This document shows positions 22,326 to 34,683 of a DNA stretch of 64,000 nucleotides, piece after piece. The DNA lies in the NCBI GenBank assembly GCA_949361645.1, contig OX442433.1, positions 6,834,029 through 6,898,028 of the forward strand. The letters are read 5' to 3'. The notes beneath the pieces are model-generated. The model did no database searches. It saw only the letters and a program-made list of their open reading frames with translations, and had not been told where the DNA came from. Source of the stretch: Spongilla lacustris. Taxonomy: Eukaryota > Porifera > Demospongiae > Spongillida > Spongillidae. Every line of letters starts with the position of its first letter. Position 1 is the stretch's first letter. The position numbers and the translations under genes are program-made.

Positions 22326-23008
22326 AATATATCATCCTTATCAAATCGCTATATCTTCTGAATGGTTTGCGCTGTTGACTTCCTATAAATTTTCAAAACT
22401 TCATATCACACCATTTCTTTATGGCAAAATACATTTTGGGGTCTTGCACTTGCTCTGTGCCAGTAATGCAACGTTCAATACCTCTCCCAGTTCAAACCCA
22501 CCATAACTTTTGCTAGGAGTAATCAAATCGCTTCAAATTCGGTTTGTTGATAGAGATCACTATTAGATTTTTCTGTTTGTTAATTTTTATGCCATCTGTT
22601 ACAGATATACAGTTGAACAAACTATGTGCACATTTTTGCGCTCAATTTGCGCCAATGATTTGGGCAAATTGAGTGATGCTCGATGTATGGGGAGGCGGTG
22701 ATTGTAACATTGGCGCGAATCAAGCAGGAAAGTTTGTTCAACTGCATCTCCGTAACGGATGGCACAAAAATTAACGAACAGAAAGAATCAATAGGTAAAG
22801 GACTTCTCTACCTACAAACCAAATTTGAAGAAGTTATGGTGGGTTTGAACTCTGTAGGGTATCAAACATTGCAATACTGGCATGGAGCAAGTGCAAGGCC
22901 CCAAAATGTATTTTACCATAGAGAAATGGTGTAGTATGCAGTTTTGAAAATAGGAAGTCAACAGTGCAAACTGTTCAGAAGATATAGCGATTTGAATAGG
23001 ATGATATA
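22326..23008. repeat. Fold-back element FB-3
   Basis: Arms begin ATATATCATCCTTATCAAAT and return inverted at the right end. The loop contains GTATGGGGAGGCGGTG, i.e. inverted relative to FB-1 and FB-2. It directly abuts FB-4. Confidence 0.88.
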
Positions 23009-23009
23009 T

Positions 23010-23814
23010 GGGATCGTTCACAAGAAAAGGGACCTAGCGAGAAATGTTATAAAAATGGCATTACGTTTGAATTGCTATAACTTTCGAACGGTTAAAGCTA
23101 TCAACTTCCTATTTTCGTTACTTCATACTACACCATTTATCTATGGTAAAGTACATTTTGGGGTCTTGAACATGCTCCATGCCAGTTAAGCGACATCCGA
23201 TACCCCAAAGGGTTCAAACTCGCCCTAACTTTCGGCAGGAATACTCAAATCGCTCCAAATTCGGTTTGTACATAAAGAGGTCCCTTAGCTATTGGATTGT
23301 TCTGTTCGTTAATTTTTATGCCATCTGTTACGGAGATACAGTTGACATGCACGTTTTCACGCTCGATTCCCGCCAATGATTTCAGCAAATCGCGTCCCGC
23401 TCTATGTATGGGGAGGCGGTGGTTATATCATTGGCGCGAATATAGCGGGAAAAAGTGCACGTAGTTTGCTCAACTGTATCTCCGTAACGGATGACATAAA
23501 AATTAACGAACAGAACAACCCAATAGCTAAGGGACCTCTTTATGTACAAACCAAATTTGGAGCGATTTGAGTATTCCTGCCGAAAGTTAGGGCGAGTTTG
23601 AACCCCTAGTGATATCGGATGTCGCTATACTGGCACGGAGCATGTTCAAGACCCCAAAATGTACTTTACCATAGATAAATGGTGTAGTATGAAGTAACGA
23701 AAATAGGAAGTTGATAGCTTTAACCGTTAGAAAGTTATAGCAATTCAAACGTAATGCCATTTTTATAACATTTTTTATAATATGCGCTAGGTCCCTTTTC
23801 TCGTGAACGATTCC
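23010..23814. repeat. Fold-back element FB-4
   Basis: Ends GGATCGTTCACAAGAAAAGG and its complement. Arms of about 370 nt pair closely. The loop carries GTATGGGGAGGCGGTG as in FB-3. It is in intron 7 of copy B, next to exon 7. Confidence 0.93.
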
Positions 23815-24221
23815 TTTTATATATAAATTCACAAGCATCAAAATAATCTCGCGCTCATAGAACATTCCAGATAGTGTTAACTAACCATGAGGTGGTATGG
23901 TGACCAGTGTATTTGGAGAATCCATCAATCACCTTTTCCCACCTTTTCTCCCCAGGGTCTACTCCAATGACATTCAGTCTCCATAGCAACGAGGCAGCAT
24001 CCACCAGTCCAGATGGATTCCCAAAAAATGTCCTATCATATAGCACAGAATCAAATTCCTTCAGGACTGAACTGGTGTCACCAAGATCTGCCAAGGAACA
24101 GAAGGGTAATTCAAATAAACGTATTCGTATTGGTTCCATCACACTAAGTTTAGAACCCTGCAAATAAGAACTGCTACTAACATTAGTACCCACTCAGTGT
24201 GGGAAGAGGGTGGATCACCAC

Positions 24222-24345
24222 TACATGGTCACATGGTGAATCACCAGACATGGTCACATGGTGGATCACCAGACATGGTCACATAGTGGATCACCAGACA
24301 TGATCACATGGTGGATCACCAGACATGGTCACATGATGGATCACA
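24222..24345. repeat. 25-bp minisatellite, about 5 copies
   Basis: The unit CATGGTGGATCACCAGACAT plus GGTCA lies in intron 6 of copy B. Confidence 0.85.
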
Positions 24346-24639
24346 ACTAAACACCCACACATCACACACTGTTGGCTTTGCAGAAGGCCAGTCCCATATT
24401 CCACCTAGATTTTATGAATACAATAAAAGCCATTTTACAATGTTGATCACACACAAGGCAACATGTTAGGGTGCATCTCCGAGATTTTAGCTATTTGAGC
24501 TGCACGCAACATGTTGCCTAGTGTATGATCACCTTAAGTAAAATGGATATTCATGAACACGAAGTGCCACACAATGTTTGGTAAACCAACTACACAATAC
24601 ACTGCACCAATAACTTAGCATGCGAATGCAGGTAAAGAT

Positions 24640-24845
24640 TAGGGCTTTAGGGCTTAGGGTTAGGGCATGACGCGCGAAGCGCCGACGACGAATCCGGGGT
24701 CAAATTACACCCGTGGTGCTGTCCAGACACTCTTCATTGCCCCAAATGGGTCGCACTAAAAAAATGGATCATGCTCGTCCCCAGTCCGCTTTGCGGATGA
24801 GGCGCCTTTGGCACCATACTGCGCGCTTCGCGCGCTATACAATAG
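24640..24845. repeat. GC-rich dispersed element, copy 1
   Basis: Shares CGAATCCGGGGTCAAATT, GGTGCTGTCCAGACACTCTT and a GCGCGCTTCGCGCG-type end with 41480-41690 and 42160-42312. Lies next to exon 6 of copy B. Confidence 0.75.
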
Positions 24846-25027
24846 CATCTAACCTAGGTAGTAGAGGGCCAAGTGCCACGAGAGGTGTCCACCAAGTGAA
24901 GAGATGATCCACTTTGGTCATGTTGAAGCTAGGAAGTCTACTCCTGCCTGCACTTCTTGGTCTTCCTCAATCACATGACCTGTCATGTGATTAAAAATAA
25001 TGTGGCCAAAGAGCCAAGACATAGTTG

Positions 25028-25430
25028 TGTACTAATAGGACAGTGTGTGTACTGATGGGACAGTGTGTGTACTGATGGGACAGTGTGTGTATTGATGGGA
25101 CAGTGTGTGTACTGATGGGACAGTGTGTGTACTGATGGGACAGTGTGTGTACTGATGGGACAGTGTGTGTACTGATGGGACAGTGTGTGTACTAATGGGA
25201 CAGTGTGTGTACTGATGGGACAGTGTGTGTACTGATGGGACAGTGTGTGTACTGATGGGACAGTGTGTGTACTGATGGGACAGTGTGTGTACTGATGGGA
25301 CAGTGTGTGTACTGATGGGACAGTGTGTGTACTGATGGGACAGTGTGTGTACTGATGGGACAGTGTGTGTACTGATGGGACAGTGTGTGTACTGATGGGA
25401 CAGTGTGTGTACTGATGGGACAGTGTGTGT
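25028..25430. repeat. 20-bp minisatellite, about 20 copies
   Basis: The unit ACTGATGGGACAGTGTGTGT is very homogeneous, in intron 5 of copy B. Open frames through it are spurious. Confidence 0.98.
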
Positions 25431-25902
25431 ACACAGTGTGTGACCATTCAACCAGTTGACTTGGACTTAGTGTACACACTGTTCGTACAATTTCTGCATG
25501 AAACATTTATGTGACTCACACAAGGTGTGGTATCCCCATGCCAAGGATGGGTCCATGGCTAGTGCCCTTCTTGCCAGCTCTTCTGCTCTGCTGCGTTCAT
25601 TGTTCTCTTCCAAAGCAAAGGCATAGCTAGGGGGAGGGGGAAGTGAGAGGGAGAGAGGGAAGGTGAGGTGTGAAGATAGCTGTTAACATGAACATAGATT
25701 TCTCACAGAAACAGAAGAGGATGAAAGGATGTAAAAATTTGGCACAGCTCATCCCATGTGATAACATCCTAGGCACAGACAAACTTAGAATGTAGAGCCA
25801 AGCAGAATGCATGATGTGTCCCTCATTCATCATGCATGTGCTTACTGGTGCTTGTGGTATGCTTGTGGTATGCTTGATTATCATGGCATGCTTAGTCAAG
25901 AT

Positions 25903-26370
25903 GCCTTACACTGTAGTCAAGATGCCCTATACTGTAGTCAAGATGCCCTATAGTGTAGTCAAGATGCCCTATAGTGTAGTCAAGATGCCCTATACTGTAG
26001 TCAAGATGCCCTATACTGTAGTCAAGATGCCCTATACTGTAGTCAAGATGCCCTATACTGTAGTCAAGATGCCCTATACTGTAGTCAAGATGCCCTATAC
26101 TGTAGTCAAGATGCCCTATACTGTAGTCAAGATGCCCTATACTGTAGTCAAGATGCCCTATACTGTAGTCAAGATGCCCTATACTGTAGTCAAGATGCCC
26201 TATACTGTAGTCAAGATGCCCTATACTGTAGTCAAGATGCCCTATACTGTAGTCAAGATGCCCTATACTGTAGTCAAGATGCCCTATACTGTAGTCAAGA
26301 TGCCCTATACTGTAGTCAAGATGCCCTATACTGTAGTCAAAGATGCCCTATACTGTAGTCAAGATGCCCT
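25903..26370. repeat. 21-bp minisatellite, about 22 copies
   Basis: The unit GTAGTCAAGATGCCCTATACT lies in intron 4 of copy B. It is a multiple of 3 and so keeps an open frame; one A insertion near 26341 breaks it. Confidence 0.97.
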
Positions 26371-26475
26371 ATAACAACCAGATAGCCACCGCTATGATGC
26401 AGCTATGATGCAGATTATACAGCACATTATATAGACAGCTTCCTATCAGAACATCTTATATGGCCAGCTTCCTAT

Positions 26476-26718
26476 CAGGGCGTACGCAAGGGGGAGGGGG
26501 TGTTCGAGGGGTTCAAATGACCCCCCTCCCCAAAACAAGGTCACCATCACAATTAAAAGTTTTACTATTTGTTGATTAATCCACCCGTATTACAACATAC
26601 GCGTACGCATTCTAGCATATACGTACGATAATGTACGCGCATACATACAATTAGTAACAATTACGTAGTACATAATTTTGCATTACGTCACAAAGGGTCA
26701 CTTTTTAAAAAAATTCGA

Positions 26719-26749
<31 letters not shown>

Positions 26750-26790
26750 CTTCCTTTCCCGAAGGCCGTGTACGCCATGCCTATGCTTTT
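26476..26790. mobile_element. MITE-like element with a long poly-C run
   Basis: Ends CAGGGCGTACGCAAGGGGGA and the inverted GGCCGTGTACGCCATGCC suggest short inverted termini. A C run of about 27 at 26721-26747 is internal. In intron 4 of copy B. Confidence 0.45.
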
Positions 26791-26984
26791 TCAGGATGGG
26801 GAGGAAGTCCATGTCAAAGTTCCTTACTAGCTAATGATGTGGGGATAAAGGGCCATATCCTCTGTCCACCATGGCAGTAATCTGGCCAGGAAATCCCTCA
26901 TCTTCTCCATGGCACCAATGGCTACATAATACAATCATTATAATTATTATTATTAATAACACTCTCAAAATGACACAAAATATG

Positions 26985-27190
26985 CTGAATTGAGTTGGAA
27001 TTGTATTCCACTGGCGGTGGAGAGTTATGGTGCATGGGGTCCAGAGGTTTGAAGGCTTTCTTACAAGTAGCCACTCGTCTAGCCATTTGTGAGAATACCT
27101 CTAACTCTATGGCATTGGCTGACCTCATGGTCACCTCAGCCATTCACTAATTAGAGCTAGTGCTCGTGCCATCCTCACCTGTTCCTACTC
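26985..27190 (+). pseudogene. Retroelement C-terminal fragment (non-LTR reverse-transcriptase tail)
   Basis: The plus strand reads NCIPLAVESYGAWGPE, then after frameshift ATRLAICENTSNSMA, matching the C-terminal part of reverse-transcriptase proteins of the kind at 46505-47125. It adjoins the shortened exon 4 of copy B and lies head to head with the fragment at 27230-27600. Confidence 0.6.
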
Positions 27191-27229
27191 CCACCTTGTG
27201 CAGCAGGTGGATGAACTTTGTGTGTAATT

Positions 27230-27600
27230 GTTTGTGTTGTGTGCAACTAAGGAGATGATGGCAGTGGCTTCTGTTCCCCAAGCCCCATTGGTTTCAACCA
27301 CCATGGGGACACATACCCATCCTAGATCTGAGCATTTGGGGTCATTGGCTTGGTGCTTTCTCAACTCAGTGGCCTGGGCAGTAGCTGTGGCCGACACTCC
27401 CGCTTCCAACAGAGTAACAGGATTTAGCGGTGAGGTGATGGACACATCTAATGCTGCAGTTCTGCCCAAGAACCAGTTGGGATAAGGTGTCAGCTGGACG
27501 GGTCTTGATGTTGTGTCTACTTTAGTTGCTGCCAACATTCACCTTAACCCCTATGTGTGCCCAATGACAGTTCCCCACCAGGATGTCCCTAATCCCTTGC
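27230..27600 (-). pseudogene. Retroelement C-terminal fragment (non-LTR reverse-transcriptase tail)
   Basis: The minus strand reads AALDVSITSPLNPVTLLEAG, then RKHQANDPKCSDLGWVCVPM and VVETNGAWGTEA, which line up with the fragment at 46505-47125 (RKHGVNDRKCAELGWVAIPL, VETYGCWGAEA). No reverse-transcriptase core is present. It lies in intron 3 of copy B. Confidence 0.65.
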
Positions 27601-28447
27601 AGTTAACTGCATGTTGGCCAAGGTGATCAAGGGCACTATTGTTTGCAGTGCTCATATGTCATGCAAAGATGGCCTGCCTAGCGCAATTCTATGTTATTAT
27701 TGCTCCGGGGCTCTCGCATCAGATGGAGGAGTGCTTTGGATATGGCTGATGGGATAGGACTTCCCTATATAGCAGAATAGTTAGTCCTTTTATTAATATT
27801 TCACATGTAAGTATTTCTCTTCTGGTATAATCGATCTTATACTTAATTATTCTATGTATGTATTCCCTGTTTATTATTACGGCATGCCTATTATTGCTCT
27901 TTTAAAAATTGGAGAGCATATGATCACATGACCATGACACACTTTGTGGGCGGTGCTGCACACAGCTTCAATGATGACATAAATTAATTATAATATTTAC
28001 TAGTACAAGAACTTTACAATCGAATAGTTGCAAAGCAATGCAATTCCTACAAAGATAAAGGCTAGCGCTAGTCAGCCACAAATAAATACACTGTTTAAGT
28101 TAAGAGCTCACATATTTACAGCAAGCCGTAATAATAAAAGCTGATGCATGCCGTTCTTCAAAATCTTGTTGGAGTACCACGAGCCATTTTTATGGGGGGT
28201 GGAGAGGGGAAGGCTAGTTTGCTTGCAATATTCTACAGTACAAGTGAAAGAGTGAAAAAGCGTCTCTGGCTGCAAGCGATGAAGTGACAACATCTACAGC
28301 AGTTGCAAGCGATGCAACCTGTAATGCAGCAATTTGAACATCCACACAAGTTTGTGCACTATCTCAATATTTTCATTGTAGGTGAGGTCAATAATCGATT
28401 AGGATGGTGTCTAGCCCTTTTATTTTGGAGGGTGTGTATGGTAGGAA
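27601..28447. other. Intronic stretch without recognisable element
   Basis: Part of intron 3 of copy B. No coding, long inverted repeat or array seen. Confidence 0.5.
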
Positions 28448-28772
28448 GTATAGCCTACTGCCTATGGAGGGGGAAGTATAGCCTACTGCCTATGGAGGGG
28501 GAAGTATAGCCTACTGCCTATGGAGGGGGAAGTATAGCCTACTGCCTATGGAGGGGGAAGTATAGCCTACTGCCTATGGAGGGGGAAGTATAGCCTACTG
28601 CCTATGGAGGGGGAAGTATAGCCTACTGCCTATGGAGGGGGAAGTATAGCCTACTACCTATGGAGGGGGAAGTATAGCCTACTGCCTATGGAGGGGGAAG
28701 TATAGCCTACTGCCTATGGAGGGGGAAGTATAGCCTACTGCCTATGGAGGGGGAAGTATAGCCTACTGCCTA
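28448..28772. repeat. 28-bp minisatellite, about 11.6 copies
   Basis: The unit TATGGAGGGGGAAGTATAGC plus CTACTGCC lies in intron 3 of copy B, nearly invariant. Confidence 0.97.
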
Positions 28773-29202
28773 TGGCCTATGCATTGAACTGCAAAGATAA
28801 TCCCTTTAATGAAACACAGGGAAGCACAAAGGTTGGTGATTCATCAATGCATATGCAAGCCTTGTGCACTTAACGTCACAAATACATAATATGCATACAT
28901 GTAATGTAGTCTGCCAACTAAAAAATCACCAACCTCTGGGGTGACATATCAGGATGCTCATCCATTCATCAACTGCTCCAGGAATGTTCCTATATGCATA
29001 TGCCATCACCGCCCTGATGTAAGCCTTCTCACGGTCTGTTATGTGAGGGCTGGAAGCCTTCAGAGCCTCAAGGTGGGGGGCAACTAAGGAAAGAATGAAG
29101 AACGGTAACAGCTGTTCAAATAGTGTATCCTTTGTGAGACCCATGAACCGTGTCATTAAGAACCTTGGACCTCTACACACTTGGGAGTGGCAATGCTGGA
29201 GT

Positions 29203-29398
29203 GTACTGCCCACAAGTAAGTTGTCGCGTGTAATTCGTGCGCAAATCACGCGCAAGTACACATGCACGAGTGCTGCCTTGTTCACGCGCAAGTTACTCGC
29301 GCCTAACAACTTTTACGCATGGATGCCCGCACGCAACTCGCGTACGAGTGACGACTACTCAACGCGCGAGTGTCTTTCAACTTACTTGTGTGCAGTAC
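29203..29398. mobile_element. 196-bp MITE with 21-bp terminal inverted repeats
   Basis: GTACTGCCCACAAGTAAGTT(G) at the left returns inverted at the right with one mismatch. The interior is unusually CpG-rich (many CGCG), unlike the surrounding intron 2 of copy B. Confidence 0.75.
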
Positions 29399-29692
29399 TG
29401 TACATTACAATTTATTGTAAAACTGCAGTGCCCAGCATTTCATCATAGCTGTGATGCATACAACAGTCAACAGTTCAATCTATGCGTCTCTATAAGCATA
29501 GCTGGAGAGAGAAGTGGAGCAGTGGGGGAGGGAGAAGGGGGAAAGGCACAGACATATGGAAGCTTGATCATCTCTTATGACATGCATCATCAGCTACATA
29601 CTAAAACTAAGATCAAACTCCTCAAATCTGTTGAAAGACAAATCTGGAGTCAATAAAAGCTAAAAACCCTCCATTGTACACTCTTCTTCCCC

Positions 29693-30412
29693 TTCCGAAC
29701 GCTAAATGCTATACACTTCCTATTTTCAACAGTTTATACTACACCATTTCTCTATGATAAACTACATTTTGGAGTCTTGCACTTGCTCCACGCCAGTATT
29801 GCAACGTTCGATACCCGACCGGGTTCAAACCCACTATAACTTTAGGTAATAGCTTCAAATTCGGGGTGTAGGTACAGAGGTCCTATACCTATCGATTTGT
29901 ACTATTCGTTAATTTTTATCCATCCGTTACGGAGATACAGTTGAACAAAGTACGTCCACTTTTTCCCACTCAATTTGCACCAATGATTTTGGCAAATCCG
30001 CCCAGTGTATGGGGAGGCAGTTGGTATATCATCGGTGCGAATCAAGCGGGAAAAAGTGCACGTAGTTTGTTCAACTGTATCTCCGTAACGGATGGCATAA
30101 AAATTAACGAACAGTACAAATCGATAGGTATAGGACCTCTGTATACCTACAAACCGAATTTGAAGCGATTTGACTACTACCTAAAGTTATGGCGGGTTTG
30201 AACCCGGTCGGGTATCGAACATTGCAATACTGGCGTGGAGCAAGTGCAAGACTTCAACATGTAATTTGTCATAGAGAAAAGGTCTAGTATGAACTATTGA
30301 AAATAGGAAGTCGATAGCGTTTAGCGTTTGGAAGATATAGCGATTCAAACAAGAAGCATTTTTATAACATTATAATGTTATAAAAGGGTTACATTTTTTC
30401 GGAAACTGTCCC
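29693..30412. repeat. Fold-back element FB-5, left end truncated
   Basis: Arms match FB-1 most closely (CACGCCAGTATTGCAACGTT, TACGGAGATACAGTTGAACA). The left end begins about 70 nt inside the arm, while the right arm runs on to TTTTTTCGGAAACTGTCCC. The loop is inverted relative to FB-1. In intron 2 of copy B. Confidence 0.88.
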
Positions 30413-31839
30413 ATATATATATATTTACAACATATATATACCACCCCATGATATGATGCTAGGGAAATGTATATGGTTGCTCAGGAGGCTAAGACAATTT
30501 ATTGATATTTGCGACCAAAAACTTTGGAATGTAGCAAGTCACGCAGATGCTAAATGTCAATAGAAACAATTGATCTCCTATTTTCACTGCAGTTTACATG
30601 CTAAATCAGGATATACAATCCTTGACACTTAACATGAGCACAGTGCACAACCTTATTGAACCTTTACAGTAAATTATAGCTCCGCAAAGAAAAGTCAATT
30701 GTAGAATATAATAATATCATTATTATATCATTATTTTAATTTTAAACTTCAATGCACTAATTAATCACTGAGGAGAAATAAATACAAAACTGTATATTGA
30801 AATTTGAATGAAGTCAATTTAGTGCATAATCAAATCATAATAGAAATGTTTTATGATAATCTTGAGAAGTAAAAGTGCCATTCATCAACTAATAAAAACA
30901 TCTTCATCAGATGAGATAATGATTTTTGGTAGCAACAAGTATTTTTAATAACTAAATACATGGTCAACTCGTTGGATTGGAATTTGAATCCAATGTGAGT
31001 CTACAGGTTTTCCATGCTTGTGAAGACATGCCCTACAACTCTAAAAAAGTACATACTTAATACTTAGCTTTCACTTGATATTGTACATGTAGCCCAATAA
31101 ACTCAATGGCGATTAATTGAATGCAAGTGAAATAGCCTGCAATATTGCAGGCTATTTCACTTGCCATGGTCAAATTTGATCAGGGCCACTGAAAGCAAAG
31201 TCACAGTGGCAAGTTCTCGGGGTAAGTTACAACATACCACTACACTCATAGAGGTGTACAAGAGATATAATCAAATAAAATTGGTTTGGATTTTTAGACA
31301 ACGGTTGATTTTTAAAAAGTAAGGAAACGAGGGATTATGGAAAATATGAACTGACGAATTTGTAAATATTACAGACCTACATTTAGCAAATCTGAATGTG
31401 CTACAATGTAGATCTTGTGATATCCTGATGTCATGCACCGTATTATGCAATGTTAGGATCCCATGTGTGCAGTTATTGTAACAGTGACCTTGCATATCCT
31501 TATCCCATTCAAGTACTGGTCTAGGCTTAAGCGTTGGCAATTGATTGAACAGTGTATAAATGTAATGTCATGTTCTCTGTTGATCAGATCTTTTAATACA
31601 TGTGATGTTATCTACGCTATTTGGGGACTATGCTATTGGTAGTGTAATATTTTCTACATCTAAACAAATTTTAAATAATTAAATATTTGTATCTTGTTTC
31701 ATACATTACTTCTATATCTAGAAATTTGGCACAACTCTTACAAAAATGCGCCATTTTACAACAAAGTTGGATAAGTAAGCTTAAAACAGAGAGAGAGAGA
31801 GTGGATCTAAGCACACTTTTATAGCTTCTGGCCCCACTG
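30413..31839. other. AT-rich intronic stretch
   Basis: Intron 2 of copy B. One short palindrome, GCCTGCAATATTGCAGGC (31134-31151), extended by TTCACTTG arms; otherwise no gene or array seen. Confidence 0.5.
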
Positions 31840-32200
31840 TCATATGCAATTTCAAAAAAGAGTTATCTGATCTCTGGATAAGTCTATCATATATTATACG
31901 TGTTAGAAATGTGTATTGTTCCTACCTAGTGCTGCTGCATAACAGCTAACATTATACTTCGATTTTGACAAAGGTACACCGGTAATGTAATGCAATAATC
32001 CAATTGAAAAGAAGAAATTTTATTTTTATTTTTGGAGAGGAGGGAAAGGGATTTTTAACCTGTTGTCTGAGTTTTCTAAGTGTCAGTGGTGTTATATGTA
32101 TTTGGCAGCTCTATCCAATTACACCCACTAGTATGCAATATAAATGGACCGCCTTTTTTCTAATTGTATTCATGGCCCTTCAAGTTGTTCTCCCTGATAA
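31840..32200 (-). repeat. Dispersed repeat family R, copy 2 (inverted)
   Basis: Degraded inverted copy: AGTTATCTGATC, GCTAACATTATACTTCGAT, TTTCTAAGTGTCAG and TTCTAATTGTATTCATGG correspond in order to complements of blocks at 35100-35525. Confidence 0.55.
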
Positions 32201-32598
32201 GTAACAATGTAAAATTATGAGATATGCAAACTGTGTTATATGGTGGCTGTCTGAAAATAAAAGGCCAATAGCATTGATGTCATAATTCCACCATATGCGC
32301 TGCGCAATCACAGCAATTGGTCTGGTACACAACAAAAAGTTTACAGCCCGTAAAAATGTAGAAAAAACATCCTGTTACAGATCGGTTACAGTTCTGAACC
32401 AGGACTGTCTTAGATAAAAGTGCGATTACAAATTGTAGGCTATAGCATTTCATTTTATATGTCGGCGTGCGCATGTGTGCTCAAATTCACCTGCGGGATC
32501 TGTGGGCGGTTTGGGCTGCGATGACCATGTGAAACCCTGTAAAAAAATACACACACACACACACATGCGATGACCATGTGAAACCCTGTAAAAAAAAA

Positions 32599-32742
<144 letters not shown>

Positions 32743-33810
32743 TACGCGCACGCAAAGAAACACAAAGGGTCAAAACACAATTAGACGGGGCGTCACGAGC
32801 TGACCCCTATCACGACTCACCAACAAACAACTAACGAGCACCATAGAAGGGTCCAGTTCTAACGTCTTGTTAGCGCAACTCAGCATGTTCACATCCAACG
32901 TCATTAGCGCGTACAGCGCCTTGTCGTACTGGACCAGCGCTGCATCACTCTTGCATGTCACAGGAAGACCCATACAATCCAGGCGACTGTATCGTTTCTT
33001 CTTCTTCTTGTTCTTTTTCTTGCGGGTCATCGCGCTGGTCGAGGTACCGTCCTGTCAGTGGTCAACGTACACGTTCATCGGCGTATTACGTAATGAACTT
33101 TGACCCGATTTTTTAAACCTGGTTTTATACTTTGTACTTTTAAAAAACATGCATTACATAGAGTTACATGTACGGAATTTGTGCCGTATCATGAATATAC
33201 CAGCAGATGTTTTTACAGGAAATCCTACAGCCATTGGTATAATCGGCGCTCTTTAAAATCTTTCCTATCTCGAGTTATACTCACCCATAATTAAAGACGA
33301 CGACGACTATGGACTCGTGGAGAAAAAACGGTCTGGGAACAGAACTACGAGCTTTTTTGTTCTCTTAAAAAATAAACGGTCTGGCGACTGGAACAAAACA
33401 TAAAAATGATTGCCTTTGCCTTCTGGTTTGATATCAGCAAAGAACTGAACTATCCGTTTCTCGTTACGCGAGTTATACGCGGGCCCGGGTCACGTTTGTA
33501 ATGACTTATCGTTACGTAATATGAATCAGAGTCAATCTTGAAAGCGTTCCCATGGCCATCTGCTCCGAACTGGGTTGGAAGTGTGTTCCACTAGTGGTGG
33601 AGATATTTGGTGCATGAGCAACGGCGACGGAACCGTGGCCGCCGTAGCCGCCATGGCGGCTCCACTTTTTGTACCGATGATTAGTTATTCATGATCTTAT
33701 TAATTATTCATAGCAGTTACATCACTGGTGAGCAGCTAGGGATAATCATTTCAGCTTACAGCTGCTATTGTATACCTGCTGCTCTCCACGTGATTTGTGT
33801 TTCTTAAGAA

Positions 33811-34090
33811 AATGGCTTCAAGTTCGGCGATTGCAAGTTATACTCCTTATATAAACTCCATCAACCTAGAGGGTTTCCGTTTCCAAAACGTGAATATGGT
33901 AAGACCAATGTAGCCAAAAGATCCTTTTAACCCTCTTGGTTTGATAAGTGGCCCTGGCTTCACTATTGTGAAGAAAATGACAGTGTAGTGTGTCATACTT
34001 GCCTGTTAGCAAAGTCGGAAAAGAAGCTTATATCCCACGCTACCACGCAAAAGAAGGCCATGTAAACGATATGATTCTGGTTCAAGTAAA
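33811..34090 (+). pseudogene. TTF-type zinc-finger remains of the hAT transposase
   Basis: Pieces such as FDKWPWLHYCEENDSVVCHT (about 33936-33995) followed by LLAKSEKKL are the TTF zinc-finger pattern seen at the start of ZMYM1-like hAT transposases. An in-frame TAA and a frameshift break it. Confidence 0.65.
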
Positions 34091-34194
34091 GGAGATCGTC
34101 CAGGAAATGTCCAAGATATGTACCGTCGTATTTTCTTTGAAGCACTAGACCTGATGATCTGTGGTATTCAAACTCAGCCTGGATATCAGGTTTA

Positions 34195-34683
34195 TTGTAT
34201 AAGCTAGAAAATCTTCTATTGAAAGCAGCAAATAAAGAAAATTTCGACGAAGAATTGCAGTTTGTGACTGAATTTTACGGTAATGATCTGAACATTGATC
34301 AGTTGAGACTGCACTTAGATACAATGTCCCAAAATCTGCCTAAATTCAATGGAAGTTATACTCTACAATGTGTTGTGGTGTATCTAAGGGACCTCACAGG
34401 CTCACACCCATGCATCCAAAGAGTGCTTGTTTCACAAGTTTGCACATTAGTATCGCTGATTTTGGTCCTGCCTGCAACAAATGCTACAAGCGAACGTTCT
34501 TTCAGCACGCTGCGAAGAATTAAAACCTTTTTACGAAGTACTATGACACAAGTGCGATTGAATAATGCAATGCTACTTCACATCTATAGCAATATTACCG
34601 AAAGCCTCAATTTGATCGATAATGATTTTATTTTCGGTTCAGAGCATAGGCTTACTTTGTTTGGAAAGTTTAGTTGCAATGAC
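34195..34683 (+). pseudogene. hAT transposase C-terminal fragment (dimerisation domain)
   Basis: An open frame of 163 codons contains the hAT C-terminal signature LPATNATSERSFSTLRRIKT followed by LRSTMTQVRLNNAMLLHI. The RNase H-like core upstream is mostly missing, so the protein could not transpose by itself. Confidence 0.85.

Noticed and set aside
25028..26370. Regular arrays resembling CRISPR
   Set aside because: Units are directly adjacent with no unique spacers, in a eukaryotic intron.
29237..29656. 139-codon plus-strand frame
   Set aside because: Lies over a MITE and intron antisense to copy B; no recognisable domain.
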